NCBI GenBank assembly: GCA_003344405.1
Contig: NOWV01000041.1
Span: 248,001-312,000 of the forward strand
Direction: 5' to 3'
Length of the DNA: 64,000 nucleotides
From: Trichoplax sp. H2
Lineage: Eukaryota; Placozoa; Uniplacotomia; Trichoplacea
Under the pieces are notes generated by a model. That model ran no database searches, was not told the origin of the DNA, and was given only the letters and a program-made list of their open reading frames with translations. Within the stretch, counting starts at the first letter, position 1. Each line of letters begins with the position of its first letter. Shown one piece after another: positions 1-12,560 of this stretch. The translations under genes were made by a program, and so were the position numbers.

Positions 1-867
1 AATGTAACGCTTCTAATCAAGAGGGTATTATTGTACTAAATGTTCCATGGGTGAAAGATTTATTAAATAAGCAGCCTTGACCATCATAAGAGTTCTATTT
101 TTTGTAAGTGAAGCTTTTGCGTGTGCCGCTCGCCAAGAACATACTGTAGGTAATGCTGTATACGCGTCTCTGCAGATTACCCTTGAACAGATAAAGCACT
201 AAAGAAATTGGACAATTTAGTAAAAAAATTTAAGCTTAGGAATGATGCAATCAACACAACTGGATCATTGCATAGGTAGGTAGTAGCAACTAGCAACTGC
301 AAGGCAATGTTTTGCATCGATTGCCGAACAGAACAGTGCTATTGCAGTCAGCTACGTATTCAGGAAACGTATCCAGTTTTGGTCGATTAGCTACGATCTA
401 CAGCGCTACTACTGGGCACCTTGTCACTACAATACTGATGCTATACTACAGACAATTCACTGTCGCCTATACATACCCTGCTCCACCACCAAATGCAAAT
501 TTAATGGCCTTTGGTACTGAAGGGGGAGAAGTATTTTTCGATGTGTTGGGTGCCATGATCGTGATTTCAAGCCAGCTGCAATTGAAATTTGGTAGTATAG
601 GTAGTTGTAGTCTTTAATCAGGTCTTTTTGGTAGCTTCAGAATTTATTGTAAGAATTTCCAACAGACTGCATGAACGATTGAAAGGGTGTGTGGAGATTT
701 ACGATTTAATATTAATTGCTGCGGTAAGTCAACAGAAGACACAACGATAACCTAACCTAAATTCTGCATTGCCCAGCCAGAATTTTTTTAATTGACCTTG
801 CCTTGGCTCTATCCTATCACCTTGATCATCAAAGGACGTCGTAGACGTACAGCGCTTGCTCAGTTAT

Positions 868-958
868 ACAGTACATGCTGTACCGTAGAATGTACACTAG
901 AGACCCTGTATAGTGTTCTGTACAGTGTACTGTACTGTACTGTACAGTACAGTATGCA
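868..958. repeat. (TACTG)n/(CAGTA)n palindromic microsatellite
   Basis: Degenerate copies of the pentamer TACTG/CAGTA run through this stretch. The block from about 915 to 953 switches from the CTGTA orientation to the TACAG orientation, which gives a perfect or near-perfect hairpin. The same motif recurs in most intergenic regions of this window. Confidence 0.85.
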
Positions 959-1124
959 GCAGCGTTTGGCGAAAGGGGTCACGCTGGTATAGGGGTTAAT
1001 GTTAACCGGTATGGAGCAAATTATTCGGTGGGACAAACTGGTTTTTACCACTTGCATTAGTGTACTTTGGCACATCATGCGTCCATGCCATAGTGTACAT
1101 CAGAGTCCTGCACAAGTGTAGCAT

Positions 1125-1183
1125 GGAATTAGATCCCTTGCATTTTCTCTATAGAAGAAACTGTTAAAATGGAAATTTCTTAT
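1125..1183 (-). repeat. Inverted, diverged copy of the 65-bp repeat
   Basis: Read on the minus strand, this stretch matches the 65-bp tandem unit that starts at 1327, including its flank around GGATCTCTTGCATTTTCTC. A few substitutions and a short indel separate them. With the forward copies at 1327-1455 it forms a large inverted repeat around about 140 bases of spacer. Confidence 0.7.
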
Positions 1184-1326
1184 AATGAGAACTCTCCTTT
1201 ACAACGATTGAGGTTACATAATACTAAAACAAAGTTAGCTAAATACAACCATCAAGACCTCAACTTCTTCACTGTGCTAAAACTAAATCGACTTTAACCA
1301 TCTACATGACACAAATGTAAAACATC

Positions 1327-1455
1327 ATCATCAACAAGATTTGTAAGAAATTTCCATTTGAACAGCTTTTACTATAGAGAAAATGCAAGGGATCATCAAC
1401 CAGATTTGTAAGAAATTTCCATTTAAACAGCTTTTACTATAGAGAAAATGCAAGA
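1327..1455 (+). repeat. 65-bp tandem repeat, left contig (2 copies)
   Basis: Two copies of a roughly 65-bp unit carry the landmarks GATCATCAAC, AGAAATTTCCATTT, AACAGCTTTTACTATAGAG and AAATGCAAG. The second copy leads directly into the TACTG array at 1496. The same unit occurs as five copies to the right of the N gap. Confidence 0.9.
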
Positions 1456-1495
1456 GATCCAATTCGATCGATACACACTACTGTCGCGCAAATGG

Positions 1496-1630
1496 TACAG
1501 TACAGTACACTCAGTGAGTACAGTACAGTACAGTACAGTACAGTAGTGTGTACTGTACTGTACTGTACTGTGCTGTACCGTATGATGTACTGTACTGTAC
1601 TGTACTGTATACTGTAGTGAATACTGTAGT
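1496..1630. repeat. (TACTG)n palindromic array, long version
   Basis: This is a long run of CAGTA pentamers that flips to TACTG near 1545, so the halves can pair as a hairpin. A shorter version of the same locus appears at 2229-2295 with the same unique flanks on both sides, showing that the array length varies between the two copies. Confidence 0.9.
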
Positions 1631-1845
1631 ACGTAGACAGATCACTCTTGGACGGACTGACTTCTAACATTTCCTTGCGATACTACTTTAGTATGCAGAC
1701 GGCCGGTTTTAAATGAACTGATTTTTTTCCAAGTTGAAAATATTACGTTGAATCTTATTATCCGCTACTATGTTTGCATGTTGATCCCTAAGTTCTGCTT
1801 GGAAACAGACCGTTGATGTTATTGATTTAGAAATAAATTAGTACC

Positions 1846-1865
1846 NNNNNNNNNNNNNNNNNNNN
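1846..1865. other. Assembly gap (20 N)
   Basis: Exactly twenty N bases. The sequence ending at 1845 is found again ending at 2515, where it continues into unique DNA. The gap therefore probably joins two overlapping contigs or two alleles rather than separating distinct DNA. Confidence 0.95.
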
Positions 1866-2190
1866 GATCATCAACAAGATTTGTAAGAAATTTCCATTTA
1901 AACAGCTTTTACTATAGAGAAAATGCAAGGGATCATCAACAAGATTTGTAAGAAATTTCCATTTGAACAGCTTTTACTATAGAGAAAATGCAAGGGATCA
2001 TCAACAAGATTTGTATAAAATTTCCATTTGAACAGCTTTTACTATAGAGAAAATGCAAGGGATCATCAACAAAATTTGTATGAAATTTCCATTTGAACAG
2101 CTTTTACTATAGAGAAAATGCAAGGGATCATCAACAAGATTTGTAAGAAATTTCCATTTGAACAGCTTTTACTATAGAGAAAATGGAAGG
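1866..2190 (+). repeat. 65-bp tandem repeat, right contig (5 copies)
   Basis: Five head-to-tail copies begin at 1866, 1931, 1996, 2061 and 2126, each 65 bp and differing by one to three substitutions. There are no spacers, so this is an ordinary tandem repeat. The last copy leads into a TACTG array at 2229, as the second copy does in the left contig. Confidence 0.95.
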
Positions 2191-2228
2191 GTTCCAATTC
2201 GATCGATACACACCACTGTCGCACAAAT

Positions 2229-2295
2229 GGTACAGTATACAGTAGTAGTGTACTGTGCTGTACCGTATGATGTACTGTACTGTATACTGTAGTGA
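2229..2295. repeat. (TACTG)n palindromic array, short version
   Basis: This is a shorter counterpart of the array at 1496-1630. The flanks match: upstream ATTCGATCGATACACAC and downstream ACGGATCACTCTTGGACGG, the latter also seen at 1635 with one difference. Confidence 0.85.
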
Positions 2296-3584
2296 ATAGT
2301 ACGTAGACGGATCACTCTTGGACGGACTGACTTTTGACATTTCCTTGCGATACTACTTTAGTATGCGGACGGCCGGTTTTAAATGAACTGATTTTTTTCC
2401 AAGTTGAACATATTACGTTGAATCTTATTATCCGCTACTATGTTTGCATGTTGATCCCTAAGTTCTGCTTGGAAACAGACTGTTGATGTTATTGATTTAG
2501 AAATAAATTAGTACCAGTGATTTTAGAAATTGTACACAGTACTGTATACTGTGGGGAACAAATGCGCATAGTTCGATTTTAATGCTGGCGAAGCGAGTAC
2601 TTCAATTCGTAAATAAAGAGTCTCTATGTCTCCAGTAGAACAATTAGAGTACAGTTAGTGTGGACTAACACGATATCAAAGTTCATCTTATGAGTTATGG
2701 AGTTGCTTAAATTGAATAATCGTATGTAAATCTGCAATCTCTGTATTCACATAACCAACTTTCGAAGTAACAGAAATTCACTCACCACTTACTTATTCTG
2801 TATACATTGTAGTATTCTACAACTGTACATTTCATAGTAGAATTTGACTATAATACTATGACGACTAATAAGAGAATAGCATACAGTCTTAGCCAATTAA
2901 CTAATTCATTATGATTTGGTTGGCATTACTTAATAGATTACCATGGGTTGATTGCTATGCAGTATCCATTTGCAAGTCATTGATCGAGCGATTTTTAAAA
3001 TAAAACTATTTATACTCGTATGTACCATAATGTGTTACAGTGTCTTACAGCACCGTGGTACACTGTCTACAAGATTTACAAATCAACGATTAGATGTTAC
3101 GCTTGCAATCGAACCAATGTTGTAATCAAACTCAATAAATATAATAATTATAATTATATATCCTTAAAGATATTGTTTTCAATTTCCGATTCATATTTTA
3201 TACGCGTTGCACGCGATTAATTGAATATTCATGAATTTTCCTTAATTAATTATTTATTTATCGGATAGTTATTTATATCAACTTATTTTGATACAGTAGG
3301 TTGGACCAACCGTTGGAGTATCACTGACCTTAATGCGATTCTGTCTTAATTAAATATGTAGTAATTATTTTTATCTTATTGTTTAATCTGTCTTTCAACC
3401 GTATACATTATACAGTAGGTATATGACTGATAATACAGTTGCTGTATGCCATACAGCGTACTGAATGTTATTCTACAAACTATGGTATATATATATCGTT
3501 ACTAGGATGTTCCGTTTTTGGACATAATAATCTACGCCTATTTAAAAAAAAATGATTTAGTTATTAACATATAGCAAATTTGAG

Positions 3585-3806
3585 TTACAATGTACTCAAG
3601 CAACGTGTACAAATAATCAGCGTTTTAGCATGAAACTCAGTATGATCCCAAAGTGCCGATAGCCCACTAGAATTATCGTCAGATGAATCGTGACCGTTAT
3701 CCATGTCTAGCCATTTTTTACTACCAACAATATGTAAAGGCGACAGTAATTGAATAACGAATGCAACCATGGAAACAGAGACTAAATTAGTACATGCACC
3801 TGTCAT
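3585..3806 (-). CDS. Possible small open frame with one hydrophobic segment
   Basis: This is a 73-residue minus-strand frame starting MTGACTNLVS. A hydrophobic stretch (about residues 8-28) could be a membrane segment or signal anchor, followed by an acidic Ser/Asp-rich stretch (SSDDNSS) and two cysteines. I do not recognise a family. It could be one exon of a small membrane protein, or chance. No splice partners or regulatory signals support it. Confidence 0.15.
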   Translation of the reverse strand: MTGACTNLVSVSMVAFVIQLLSPLHIVGSKKWLDMDNGHDSSDDNSSGLSALWDHTEFHAKTLIICTRCLSTL

Positions 3807-4277
3807 ATAAATCCTTAAATTTGTATACAAAACTGTAGCATAGGATATTCAGTATCGGCAATACCACATTTATAAATATTTATTTCGTACAAAATTGTAT
3901 TCTTACTAGTATAATTACGGTACCATATACAACTTGCGTATTAGGTATTAAAATTGTTAATGTTTATTCATAAAAATTTTCATTCGTATACACTGGCATG
4001 TACGCTGTAAAGGGTCATCCGGTTAAATAATAAACCGATTCGCTATAACGTAAAATCAGAAATCAGATACAGACGACTGAAATTCCAGTATAATCTGATT
4101 ATGGAGAGAAAATTACCTTCTCTATCGTAGAAATGCCAAATTTACACTACCGACGTAATATTTGATGGTACACAAGAACTAATATTGGTGTAGTGAAGAT
4201 TTATATATCTTACTTAAATTTTTCGATTATTACTGCCCAAATTACTTTTGGACTCTATTTAAAATAATCACGGAAAG

Positions 4278-7200
4278 ATGACAGGCGGTTCTAAAAAAAG
4301 TTCCATCAGCGTAACTTCGAATAATGAGTCTATGCTTGTCTTCAATAAAGATATTTATAAAAGTCACGATGCCATTATTATAACTGACGAAGCCAGGAAA
4401 GTAATGTCCAAAGGATTAGACGAAGAACGCACTGAGAAAGAGTTACGTGCTCTTAGAGATGTTGTTGCTGGAATGAAATTAATTCACAAAGGAATGCAAA
4501 TTATACAAGAGAGCTTATGTAGAGTTATAACTTACGAGAGACACAGCGCTGAAGAAGTTCTATATCGACAACCTTGGGAACAGTTTATGTCTTGCTATTA
4601 CATATTATCAGGAACTGTTAGAATGCTGTACGAACAGCCAACAATGAACGTTAGATGTGGCCTAATCCATCAACATTTCACTGGAGAATATATTGGTTCG
4701 TTAGCATTAATAGAAGATGATCCTATCGGAACTGGTGCACCCTTACCGATGCGTATGGTGATTGTAGATGCATGTGAATTACTACGGATTGATCAGAGGC
4801 AATTTAAGTTGACATTGGAAGCAATACAAGAACGACATAAAAAGAAAAAAATTGAGTTTATGAATAATACAAGCGTCGTTAAGTCTTTGCCTGAAGCTGA
4901 TATGTTGAGGATTATACCAAAACTTTCTAAACAAGTAAGAATTTAGTAGTAATAGCGATACATTAAAATTTACAAAACTTTGTTTTATGATCTATAACTG
5001 TAGTACTGAATACTCGTTGATAGAAGCACTAAATTTTATTTAAACTTGAGAATTCTTTGGCTAACAGCCGTACACTTAGCTTAATCAGACGTATCAATGG
5101 AACTAACTAGTAGTATATTACAGGCGCTTTTAATTTAAGGATTATTTATTATTTACAGTATCTACGATTCTATTAAGTACCTTACCGGTATATATGAAAC
5201 TTAAATTGATATAGATTACGTATTGGTCAAAATTTATTTAGTATCATTAATACGAAGGTATAGATAATATGAAGAATGAGAAAGCAAATCATTGCGTTAG
5301 TTGTCAGTTTAAATTATGTAAATTGGAGGAATACCCTATTATTAAATGTGTAGTGTTAAGAAAATGTAGTGCCTTTTAGGTTTATCAGTACTTATAAATT
5401 TAATTTCATTCCACGAATGGAGTTAAGCGTCTAGTGCTACAATCTTAGAAATAATTACTGAAATAGCAACCGCTAGCAATTTGGGTTTCCAAATCTTTTA
5501 AAACCTACAATAAATGCAACTAAAATTTAACTGATTTTTGATATGCTATAATATCCTAGATTTGACTTTACACTTCTCCAATGATTAGTTTTTGCTTAAG
5601 TCCTGTTTTTAGCTTAACTTTTAATTGTTAGGATTCCATGACTGTTTGATCCTAAATATTATAAAGATACTAACTATTGTCCTTATGTATGTATATATTG
5701 TATGCACATTTATAATAGCTAGATGTATACTCTAATAATATAACACTGTTTTGCTATTATTTCTATGTAAAGATCATTTCACATAGAATAGTGGTTATAA
5801 AATAATGGATTTTACATGTGAATGAAATTAATTTCAAAAACATACGTAAACATATAACAAATGAATTATCGTAGAAGTAAGACATAAAATTTAACATTTT
5901 ATTTGAGAAAAGTGAGTATCGATAGCAGTAAACTTTAAGATTACTATTACAGTGCCGAGTTATCATCCTATAATACTAACTAATCAAATTTGATCTGGTA
6001 AATCAGTCACAGACTAACTCTTAACTATGATACAATCTATTAACCTAATAGGCATACCCGCCGGACAAACTCATACTGCTCGAAGGTCAAAAAAATGTTC
6101 ACCTATATTTTTTAATAAAAGGTACCAATAAGAGGACAATATGTGCCATTTATTTTTATCAGTCAATTTTTCTGATTGATTCTAGAGCTCTAGTAATTAT
6201 TCGTTCCCTTTCATCTTATCTTAAATAAAAGACAAAAATCTAGCGTGGTCCTTATATTTGCTGCTATCGTTCTAAATATATTATATAATTATTATTCAAT
6301 AATTATAAATTATTTAATTTGTAAGCGGTTTATTCTTACTATTGGATTGCAGTATCAACAGTATCGAATAATTTGCGATGATTCGGTCATATGAAATGTT
6401 ATAGTACTTACACTTTACAGCTTGTAAATTATCTGATTCTGATGCCATGCTGTCTACTTAATGTAGGACGATGCACAAAGTATAAGAAAGTATTCGTCGA
6501 ACGGAAACAGCAACATGAAATTATAAAATTAGGAATGATTCAAGAAGGTATAGTCATATTGATGGTAGTTTAATTATAGCATATATAAAACTTTGTTGTA
6601 TAATTTCAGTCAGTTTTTGCTTAGATTACGAATACGATATTTAAATAAAGTTTAATTACAAGGAAAATCGCGTTGGCATGATTATAATAAAATATATTCC
6701 TTCATTGCTGTTATACTTTCCAATTTATCATTCCATAACGATCTTCACTGATTTAATGTCCTTCTTATTGAATGCATTCAAAATTTTATATAATTTATGA
6801 AACACTCTAGGTCATTTTTTTGGTGAGTGTTCCATATTAGAAAATTCTGCTAGTTGTTACTCGGTTTTAAGTGATGGCTTCTCTACTTGCTATTTGATAA
6901 GCCTGTAAGTAGCAAGGGTATATATTAGAGGTTAAAAGTAGCTCAATGCTATGTATTTAGACGCTTACGAAACTTTTATACCTTAGAGAATAGCATCTAT
7001 TAGTATTTTGATACTATATACGGTGCATGCACTCGTAGATTGAATTGCCTTCGATTGCGATGCCATATTGTAGCTTTTAAATATTTTTATCAAGACGCCT
7101 ATGTTAGCTGTTTTTGTGAGGGATTGCTCTACAAAATTTTCCTCTTAGTCCGTTTATACCGCACTCAACAAAAATCAGGAGTTATTGGTAGTACATGGAG

Positions 7201-9514
7201 GGAGTTTTTGTGTAGTATTCCCTACTTCTGCATGCTAGTTTTTATAGATTTAAATTAAAAATATCAAATACATATCCTCTTACTTTTCGCTTAAAATTAG
7301 CTAAAATGCCATTTCGTTACGAACTTAGAAAAATGTTTTAATTTAACCCTTGATTGATAGGGATGATATTCAAGCCTACGGTGGTGAAAACTTTCTACAG
7401 TTAGTAAGAAAAAAAAGAGATGACATTCCAAGTAACGTGAACATGTTGGATATTGTTAGAAGAAGTGAAGTTTGGGAACGTTTTAAGTCTGATATAGTGA
7501 TAGAAATGATAGATACTAATCAGCAGAATCGTCAAGAGTCGAAAAAATACGCATTCGAATTTAAGGATACAAGGACTGCATGCACAAAAATACAAATTTT
7601 ACCAAGCCGGTAACTTATTTTCCTAATATTTGCTACAAAATATTTTGATAAAATAAAAGACAGATATATGTCTTTATAATGAAATTACATGATAAGCCAT
7701 CGCAGATCGTTACTTGCATTGCATAAATTCATCTAACGATTTCTCGCATATCGAATTACTTATTATAAAGTTACATTTTAATAAATAGATATTCAAGAAA
7801 GAGTAATCGCCCTCTTATTTCACGTAATGGGCCTTTTAATGGATCTACTTCATCCAAAAAAGATCAAAATTGTAATTCTGACTTGAGCTTCATGCAGTCA
7901 AATCGTCGCGATATTGATTTAGCATCGACATCATTAACTAAACGAAGTTTAAGTCAGCCTTCTGTAACATTAAATCTTCAAGCAAATAGCCATAATAGTA
8001 TTTTCTCTGGTCGTAAATCAGCGAGCACAAATGATATTAGAAAATTGGAAAATTTTTCAGAAGATAGTTCGGCTAGGTAATCGATTTTTACTTAAAATAT
8101 AGCTACATTTCATTTTATTTAGATAATACATTTATTTCCCCATAATTTGGGGGAATTTTCTGCATTATTAATGGTTATGATAGTATTAACAGAAATGTCA
8201 ATAAAATTAAAATTTTATTTTACCCATACCAGTAGACACATTGTGGAAGCTAACGAGGAGAGTAAAAAGCAGTTATCTTATGCAGAAGATCGTATAGAAG
8301 ATTTAAAAATTGGTCTCAGAAAGAAGTCAGCTGATGTTACGCGAGATAGATTGCTGTTGAATAATGCTTTAGATGAACTAGAAAGTGCATCCGTAAGCTC
8401 CACACCACCGGTAAAGCACTCTATCTTGAAAGATCGAGTTAGATAGATACTGCTTATGCACGTAGAATGAGTTATGCTACTGGGAATGACTTTTGCTATG
8501 CTAGTCTAATTTATACTGTATATGGGGTATATCAGTAGGAACTAATTCCACGATAGAGCTGTGTTGTATGCTACTAATAAAGTACGTTTACATTTAAATG
8601 ATTTATATAGATGCAATGTAAATTGAGGGGTAATTTCAGGGTATTAAATTATTTAATTGGAAATATAGCATAGTGCTTTCTTGATTTACTACAAGTTCTT
8701 ACAAGTGATTAAATAGCTAATGCATCGATTTATTATACGGATAAATTTAGGTCAATCCACAATCAAGTCACGGCCAAAGACGCAAAAATATCTTCGAAGA
8801 TGGGCCGCCAAGTCACGTACAATTCTTGGAAGCAACGGCTCACATCCGAGATGCAGTAAGTCACACGTTAGATAAATTATCACTGGTTATTTATTTATAA
8901 TACACTTTATTCAAATTAAGTCTTTCGCCATATTATAAATTTATAAAACAACTTTACTTTACAGAATCAAGCCTTAAGGGTATCTACTGCCAATATTAAT
9001 TCAGCATGTACTAGCTTCGCTCACGAATTAATTTTCGATTCTATTACAAAGAAATTTGTTCGTAAGGATAGCATTAAAGATAAGGTACAATTTAGCAAAT
9101 TTAGTTGATTATATTATTGCTTTACGATTTTAAGAGCATTTCCATACTTTCTGATTTATTCCTTTAATAGCATGCATAAAGATCGTTGTTGTGAAAATTT
9201 CATGCTCAATTACTAATGATTTTCCTATCTTTCAGAAAAAAATAACTTGGCCAACTCGACCACAAACTGCAGATGGTATAACTAGAAAAAATAGCGGTAG
9301 AAATTCCGTCTTGCCGCAATCTCTGCGTCGACAGTTGATTATCAGAAGGAAAAAAAGAGTTTCAGAATCAGAATCTATACGACCGCATACAACCCCAGGA
9401 ACTACCGTACGACATGGTATAGGATCATTATCTTTAAGCGAAGACTCTAGTAGTTCGGATAGTTGTTTCACTCCAGATGAAAGTGAAATTAAACGTATGA
9501 CAAGAAGAAGATAG
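4278..9514 (+). CDS. Cyclic nucleotide-binding domain protein (CNBD2-like), some exons unresolved
   Basis: Exons placed: 4278-4934, 6467-6547, 7361-7609, 7798-8076, 8233-8392, 8751-8855, 8965-9084 and 9236-9514 (stop). From 7361 onward all phases agree. Exon 1 encodes 219 residues. A first cyclic-nucleotide-binding fold lies at about residues 90-190 (FMSCYYILSGTVRMLYEQ, then GEYIGSLALIEDDPIGTG), followed by the helix that opens a second fold (SLPEADMLRIIPKLSKQ). Exon 6467-6547 (GRCTKYKKVFVERKQQHEII) and exon 7361-7609 (DDIQAYGGENFLQLVRKKRD) look like middle and end of the second fold. The tail is charged and Ser-rich and ends in Arg residues. At least one exon between 4935 and 6466, and one between 6548 and 7360, must be missing from my model because the phases do not join. 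The first fold lacks the usual phosphate-binding Arg in the expected place, so cyclic nucleotide binding is uncertain. Reading past the donor at 8393 gives an alternative stop at 8446. Confidence 0.7.
4935..6466 (+). other. Long intron region of the CNBD gene, exon probably hidden
   Basis: The donor GTAAGAAT at 4935 leaves phase 0, but the next recognised exon at 6467 needs one base from an upstream exon. A small exon encoding the beta-strands between LSKQ and GRC should therefore lie here. I could not find it with confidence. A stretch at 6352 after a good acceptor runs into a stop after 13 codons. Confidence 0.5.
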
Positions 9515-12119
9515 AAAATAGATAATTTTAATATAAAAATTCATGTAGCACTTTATCGAAATTTACTTGACAAAAATTATTGATACTTCACAATGGGAAG
9601 TACAAGCATAATTTGAGTATTACCTGATGGAATATTGACTAGTAAATTTCATTAGTTATTATTGTATCTATTACTCATATTATGAAAAGATAGATATTTT
9701 ATTTTATTTTTATGATTAGTGGCTTTTTAGGCGTAAACCATCGGTCAATGGTATAGATCAAGATCAATGTGGGAAGAGTAATCATAACTATTAAATTTTT
9801 CAATGCACTTATAGTGATATATAATAAATATACAGTATAATTAGCCTTTTCTCAAATTGAACAGAGTATGTTAGAAATTATTAACTATATACAGATTTAA
9901 TAGTTTTTAGGTAGCTGCAGATCAGGACACTGTATAAATTGCTATAAGATTATCAACGGATGATATATGTTGAGTTGCTTAAGGGTTAATATCTATGATA
10001 ATTATTATCATGTTACTGCATCGTTTCAACGTCCTATGACATTATTGCCTTTGCTGCTTGATTAAAATCGAAAATTATGCAATAAGTAATAAGTTATGAT
10101 ACTAATTTACCGATGATCATCGTTTAATTCTCGTAGTTGTTTAAAAATGAACCCGTTCGCCCATAGTGTAAACTTTAGAGATTCAAGTATTCAATTAAAT
10201 CAGTAATTTATAATTTCAATGGGCCAGATGAAAGATAAACTAACGATTGTTTATCACCTTCTATACAGTACAGTATAGTAACCGTTTCCAAGTAAATTAT
10301 AAGGTTGGATTAATTAGTTGTTTTACTACAGTAATAGCAAAATCCGCTCAGGCGCTGTTATATCTGTTAAATGTTCCACATACCTCTGAGAAGACCTAAA
10401 GAGTGCAATAGCATGAGATCATTGGCATGTAATGGAGGTCGTATACAGTGTTTGATATTCCACGTAAAGGAATGCTACCTTACGTTTCCTTACAACTGCT
10501 GCAGTTATGTAGCTAATATCGTACATCATGCTATCGTGTACTGTTACGTGAGTTACAAATAATTAGTATAAGGAATTCTGACAGTAAGCTACCCGTTATC
10601 AATGCTTATCGCGAAATCTTTATCGCATGTCAATAACCACTATCTAATATATTTATCATTATCGTTATCACAAATTGATTACAGTATCACATTTTTTAAA
10701 ATTGATTAACCGTAAATACAGTATTATCATTGATTACTGTAATTATTATCTTTTTCCCAGTTAGATAATTGGGAAAATTAACCATATGCCCCTATAGATA
10801 ATTTAATTTTATTATACAGTATCAATAAAAATTCAAATTATCAGATATTTATAGAGCTTTCACGATCGCATGTGCACTATTGTGCAGTATAATTTGGAGT
10901 CATATTAGTTAAAAAAGCGATATTTTTTCGGATGTTTCTATACACCGACTAGTCAGATACAGATAACTATACTATACAGTACAGTATAGTCGGTTTACGA
11001 CTACAAATCTATCAATATAAGCTTCGTGTCAATGTATGGATTGGAATGGAATGTGGCATATCGCAATCTTTTCGAAAACTGATCAACTAGGTTGCTTACT
11101 GCTGTGCGTATTTACAGTATAATTGTACTACTTAATTAACAATAATGCTTTGTTTGGAGTTTTACATCACAACTATAAAAGTTACAAATGCAATCGGTCT
11201 CACTTGTACTGTTTTGCATATTGAAACTTTGCTATTTGCTGTTCTGCTGTACCTGTACTACTCTACAGTAGATACGGATGGATCATTTAATTAAGGTTAA
11301 TTCATTAAAAAGACGTGCACGTTGCGTTTGTGATGAAAATTGACTGTTTACAACTATACAGTATATCGTCGCTAGTAGTTTCTAATAAGGCGACACCAAA
11401 TATTGCGCCTCTTATCTAATCTACAACAGTTGTCATTGCATCCGTCACGCAATTTACTCTAAAAATATTTGCCAAAAAAACATTTTTGATTGTTGACGTA
11501 ATTTCATCGGCTACTTGCTGAAATAGCACCTACTTACAAACATAAAGATTGCACTCTACAGCACCGTACTTACTGTTTAGTCAATTACTTGTACTGCAAG
11601 ATTATTAACGTGTCTTATTGCGCTACATTTACTTATTTACGTTATTATTTTGGTTATTTACATTTTGATTTTATTTACCTGAAGTTCTACGTATAATTAT
11701 AAATAATCAGTCAGCATACCCGTCGCGTTGCTGACTTAATTCGGTACATAGGTTATGGTTCATGTGCTCCCAGGCTTGCAATCGCCGATGCAAAACCATT
11801 TTACTAACATTACTGCGCGGTTCGTATAACATTTTAACATTTTACAGCCGCTTTTTTTGCATTTTCTGCCGCCACTCATTTGTATTTGAATCTACGGATT
11901 TTAGGCAAAAACGTTATGATCTTTATATAAAACTACTAACTAATAATTTTCTATCCACTGATGGAAATAAGTAGCTAGACAAGGTATTTTTCTACTTTTA
12001 TTCAAGGTATTCTCTGGCGAACATAGACTTCATAGTACTAGAAATGTGCCGACATTTAGTAGTCCATGAATATGGACATAGAGAGAACTTTTCTTCCTCT
12101 ACTGGACAGTACAGGATGC

Positions 12120-12146
12120 GCATTAGCCCCTGACTGGGGCTAATGC
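12120..12146. repeat. Perfect 11-bp stem hairpin
   Basis: GCATTAGCCCC is followed by a five-base loop TGACT and then the exact reverse complement GGGGCTAATGC. It is unusually GC-rich for this window. It could be a structured RNA element, a protein-binding palindrome or a transposon scar. No adjacent U-run suggests a terminator. Confidence 0.85.
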
Positions 12147-12329
12147 TGATGACAGGCGAACGCATCTGCTAAATGCAAGAGCTGGTTACTGCTAACAGGA
12201 GCTAGTCGAGCTCAAGTTGGATACGGACAGATGGACAACCTGCAATTTCCTGCCAGATCATTCGTTGTTTCGTACAGTACCTGTACATCGATAGTGGTAG
12301 AAGAAAATCTTTTCTTTTTACAGTAACAG

Positions 12330-12560
12330 CACAGTACAGTACTGTACTGTAATGATTCGTACTTCGTACTGTAAAGTGCACAGTAAAGTGTACAGTACTG
12401 TACTGTACATGTACGCTACACAATCTCTACTCACAGTCCATTTCATTACTACTGTACTGTACACTGTACCGGAACGGCCCGCATGGGCCGCTTCTGTACC
12501 GTACGTGGACGGTATACTGTTACTTTACAACACAGTACAGTACTATACGTACTGTGTCAG
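12330..12560. repeat. (TACTG)n palindromic cluster
   Basis: Several TACTG/CAGTA blocks alternate in orientation (around 12330-12350, 12390-12412, 12449-12465 and 12530-12560). Within the cluster a GC-rich stretch (12470-12512) contains the palindrome-like CCGTACGTGGACGG. Confidence 0.8.

Larger units (their letters stand above)
1..4277. other. Repeat-rich intergenic region
   Basis: No convincing gene is visible. The first 800 bases show nothing I recognise. From about 860 to 2520 the sequence is dominated by (TACTG)n arrays, a 65-bp tandem repeat and an assembly gap, each listed separately. From 2520 to 4277 it is AT-rich single-copy sequence with one weak minus-strand open frame at 3585-3806. 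Short open frames inside the TACTG arrays are products of a 5-bp repeat that lacks stop codons in some frames and are not genes. Confidence 0.7.

Noticed and set aside
1327-2190. Possible CRISPR array
   Set aside because: The 65-bp units are joined directly with no spacers, and the genome is eukaryotic. The same applies to the 60/101-bp array at 42.4-43.7 kb.
5269-5382. Short frame of 37 codons with several cysteines (HCVSCQFKLCKLEEYPIIKC)
   Set aside because: It falls in the CNBD intron, fits no splice phase and resembles no zinc-finger pattern I know.
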